Below are positions 20,548 to 22,057 of a stretch of DNA of 22,057 bases, piece by piece (the first letter of the stretch is position 1; each line of letters begins with the position of its first letter). The stretch covers positions 1-22,057 of the forward strand of contig JAXGBA010000003.1 in the NCBI GenBank assembly GCA_034186235.1, written 5' to 3'. The notes under the pieces were generated by a model that saw only the letters and a program-made list of their open reading frames with translations, had not been told where the DNA came from and did not search any database. The translations under genes were made by a program, and so were the position numbers. This stretch comes from CAKSKB01 sp034186235. GTDB lineage: Bacteria; Bacillota; Clostridia; HGM11514.

Positions 20548-22057
20548 ATGAGAGAAGAAGCTTTTGTCAGCGGAAAAAGAAGAATGATAATACTGAGGAA
20601 TCTGTGCTTTGTGCTTATGGCACTCCTTGTTTGCGTGCTTATATACCGCATGATTTATAAGGGGCATGAATACCAGAAAATGGCGATAGCGCAGCAGACA
20701 TCGGACAGCAGCATATCGGCAAAAAGGGGTACGATTTTTGACCGTAACGGAAAAGCGCTAGCGGTGAGTGCGTCGGTTGAGCAGGTTTCCGCCGACCCGT
20801 CGGTTGTGAAGCAGAGCAAAAAGGCGGAGAAGATTGCGTCGCAGCTTGCCGAAATTCTGGAACTCGATTATGAGGAAGTGTACGGTAAAATCACTGCCAA
20901 TGCAAGATATGTGTCGATAAAGCGGCAGATTGAGAAGGAAGTCGGCAATAAGATAAGAAAGCTGGAACTTCCGGGGATAAGCGTCACGGAGGACAGTAAG
21001 AGGTATTACCCCTACGGTGCGTTTGCGTCGCAGGTGATCGGCTTTACCGGCAGCGATAACCAGGGGCTTGACGGCATAGAAATGGAGTACGACGAGCAGC
21101 TTAAAGGAATCCCTGGCAGAATTGTGTCCGCAAGCTCCGCCAACGGAACGGAGGTTCCTTATAAGTATGAGCAGTATATCGATGCGAAGGACGGATATAA
21201 TGTAACCCTCACGATTGACGAGGTAATTCAGCATTATGTTGAAAAGTATCTTAAAAAGGCGTATGCCGAGCATAACCTTCAGGCGGGCGCCGCAGCGATA
21301 GCTATGGACCCCAATACGGGAGAGATTCTGGCGATGTCCTCTGTGCCGGACTATGACCTCAATAATCCCTTTGAGCTTACCGATGTCATGAAGGAGGAAC
21401 TTGAGGACGAGGAGGACGGCGATTCGGACGAAAAGGTGAGCGAAGCGCTGTTTAAGATGTGGCGAAATAAGGCGGTCAGCGACAGCTATGAGCCAGGCTC
21501 GACCTTCAAGCTTGCAACGGCTTCGGCGGCTCTCGAGGAGGGCGTGGTGAAGCTTGACGATAAGTTCTTCTGCGGCGGAATGTACCAGGTAGCCGATGCC
21601 AAAATCCACTGCTGGAACAGAAGCGGCCACGGCTCCGAAACATTTGTCGAAACCGTTTATAATTCGTGCAACCCCGGCTTTATACAAATCGGGCAGAGAA
21701 TCGGCACCGAGAAGTTTTATGAATATTCAAAGCTTTTCGGGTTCATGGATAAAACCGGAATTGAGCTTCCGGGCGAAACGAGCGGTGTTTACCATAATAA
21801 GGAAGGCTTCAATATCGTGCAGCTTGCAACGGCGTCTTTCGGTCAGGGTATACAGGTGTCGCCGCTGCAGCTTATATCGTTCGTTTCATCGATTGCCAAC
21901 GGCGGAACGCTGTATGTTCCTCATGTTGTCAAGAAGGTGACGGATAAGGACGGCAACCTTATAAGCAATACGCAGCCCGTTGAGATAAGAAAGGTAATGT
22001 CGGAGGAAACCGCCGAAACAATGCGTAATATCATGAAGCAGGCGGTTGAAGTCGGCG
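20548..22057 (+). CDS. Class B penicillin-binding protein (FtsI/SpoVD-like), 3' end missing
   Basis: A peptidoglycan transpeptidase acting outside the membrane, here for septal or spore cortex wall. The frame is open from ATG 20548 to the window end (503 codons), so the C-terminus is cut off. Residues 13-36 form the membrane anchor, and residues 55-230 contain the dimerisation/pedestal domain opening with ISAKRGTIFDRNGKALA. The transpeptidase domain follows, with the nucleophile Ser318 in EPGSTFK (SxxK, Lys321) and the SxN motif as SCN (Ser373, Asn375). The KTG motif would lie beyond the window. An acidic, Glu/Asp-rich insert near 285-302 is typical of clostridial SpoVD-like proteins. Whether it serves division or sporulation cannot be decided; a PASTA domain at the missing end would favour SpoVD. 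AAAGGGT upstream of the ATG is the ribosome binding site. Confidence 0.93.
   Translation, partial: MREEAFVSGKRRMIILRNLCFVLMALLVCVLIYRMIYKGHEYQKMAIAQQTSDSSISAKRGTIFDRNGKALAVSASVEQVSADPSVVKQSKKAEKIASQLAEILELDYEEVYGKITANARYVSIKRQIEKEVGNKIRKLELPGISVTEDSKRYYPYGAFASQVIGFTGSDNQGLDGIEMEYDEQLKGIPGRIVSASSANGTEVPYKYEQYIDAKDGYNVTLTIDEVIQHYVEKYLKKAYAEHNLQAGAAAIAMDPNTGEILAMSSVPDYDLNNPFELTDVMKEELEDEEDGDSDEKVSEALFKMWRNKAVSDSYEPGSTFKLATASAALEEGVVKLDDKFFCGGMYQVADAKIHCWNRSGHGSETFVETVYNSCNPGFIQIGQRIGTEKFYEYSKLFGFMDKTGIELPGETSGVYHNKEGFNIVQLATASFGQGIQVSPLQLISFVSSIANGGTLYVPHVVKKVTDKDGNLISNTQPVEIRKVMSEETAETMRNIMKQAVEVG

Noticed and set aside
20758..21687. 309-residue minus-strand open frame
   Set aside because: It lies opposite the penicillin-binding protein, whose SxxK and SxN motifs are clear on the plus strand; the minus frame shows no domain.
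1..22057. CRISPR array, insertion sequence or integrase gene
   Set aside because: No regularly spaced repeats with unique spacers and no transposase or integrase motifs were found; the only mobile-element trace is the tRNA-Arg repeat pair.

Overview
The window looks like a chromosomal stretch from a low-to-mid GC Gram-positive anaerobe of the class Clostridia, probably a gut Oscillospiraceae-type lineage. This is inferred from strong AGGAGG-like ribosome binding sites, sigma-A-like TTGACA/TATAAT promoters, the mraZ-rsmH-ftsL-PBP order of the division cluster, a short Aquifex-type aconitase next to a eukaryote-type NADP isocitrate dehydrogenase, and AzlCD. No species can be named from sequence alone.

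Layout. (1) 1-377: a poorly coding margin and a 52-residue unknown protein on the minus strand. (2) 448-5494, plus strand: one apparent operon under a good promoter, aconitase - SGNH-fold protein - isocitrate dehydrogenase - azlC - azlD. It would turn citrate into 2-oxoglutarate (the glutamate branch of an incomplete TCA cycle) and export branched-chain amino acids. (3) 5515-8878: an orphan promoter feeding a hairpin, a secreted SGNH esterase with its own promoter, and nagA with its own promoter, followed by a decayed MerR-type regulator start. (4) 9047-10198: a consensus promoter, two serine tRNAs, a terminator, then an AT-rich Fic (AMP-transferase) gene ending at another terminator. (5) 10232-10578: a hairpin-rich patch bounded by a 53-bp direct repeat that duplicates the 3' end and terminator of a minus-strand tRNA-Arg(CCG), which looks like the scar of an integrated element. 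(6) 10605-18058, minus strand: a seven-gene exopolysaccharide or glycan operon. In transcription order it holds a polyprenyl-phosphate-type GT2, three GT4 glycosyltransferases, a WbaP/WcaJ-type initiating phosphoglycosyltransferase, a second GT2, and UDP-glucuronate decarboxylase (UDP-xylose synthase). (7) 18059-18532: an AT-rich divergent control region with promoters on both strands, a perfect DnaA box and a ladder of GTG motifs every 10 bp. (8) 18533-22057, plus strand: the start of the division/cell wall cluster, mraZ, rsmH, an FtsL-like protein and a class B penicillin-binding protein that runs off the window.

How the parts fit. The polysaccharide operon is self-contained: it makes a lipid-linked first sugar, carries the transferases to extend it, and supplies UDP-xylose. 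It abuts the division cluster at one end and a tRNA with integration-like scars at the other, so it may be an accessory island placed beside a core locus. The most distinctive signals are the 10-bp-phased GTG ladder just downstream of the mraZ promoter (probable MraZ operator), the tRNA-Arg-derived repeat with its hairpin cluster, the SGNH-like protein lacking the usual catalytic Asp inside the TCA operon, and the hairpin that starts at the predicted +1 of an otherwise unassigned promoter. I found no clearly new multi-gene system, CRISPR array or intact mobile element.
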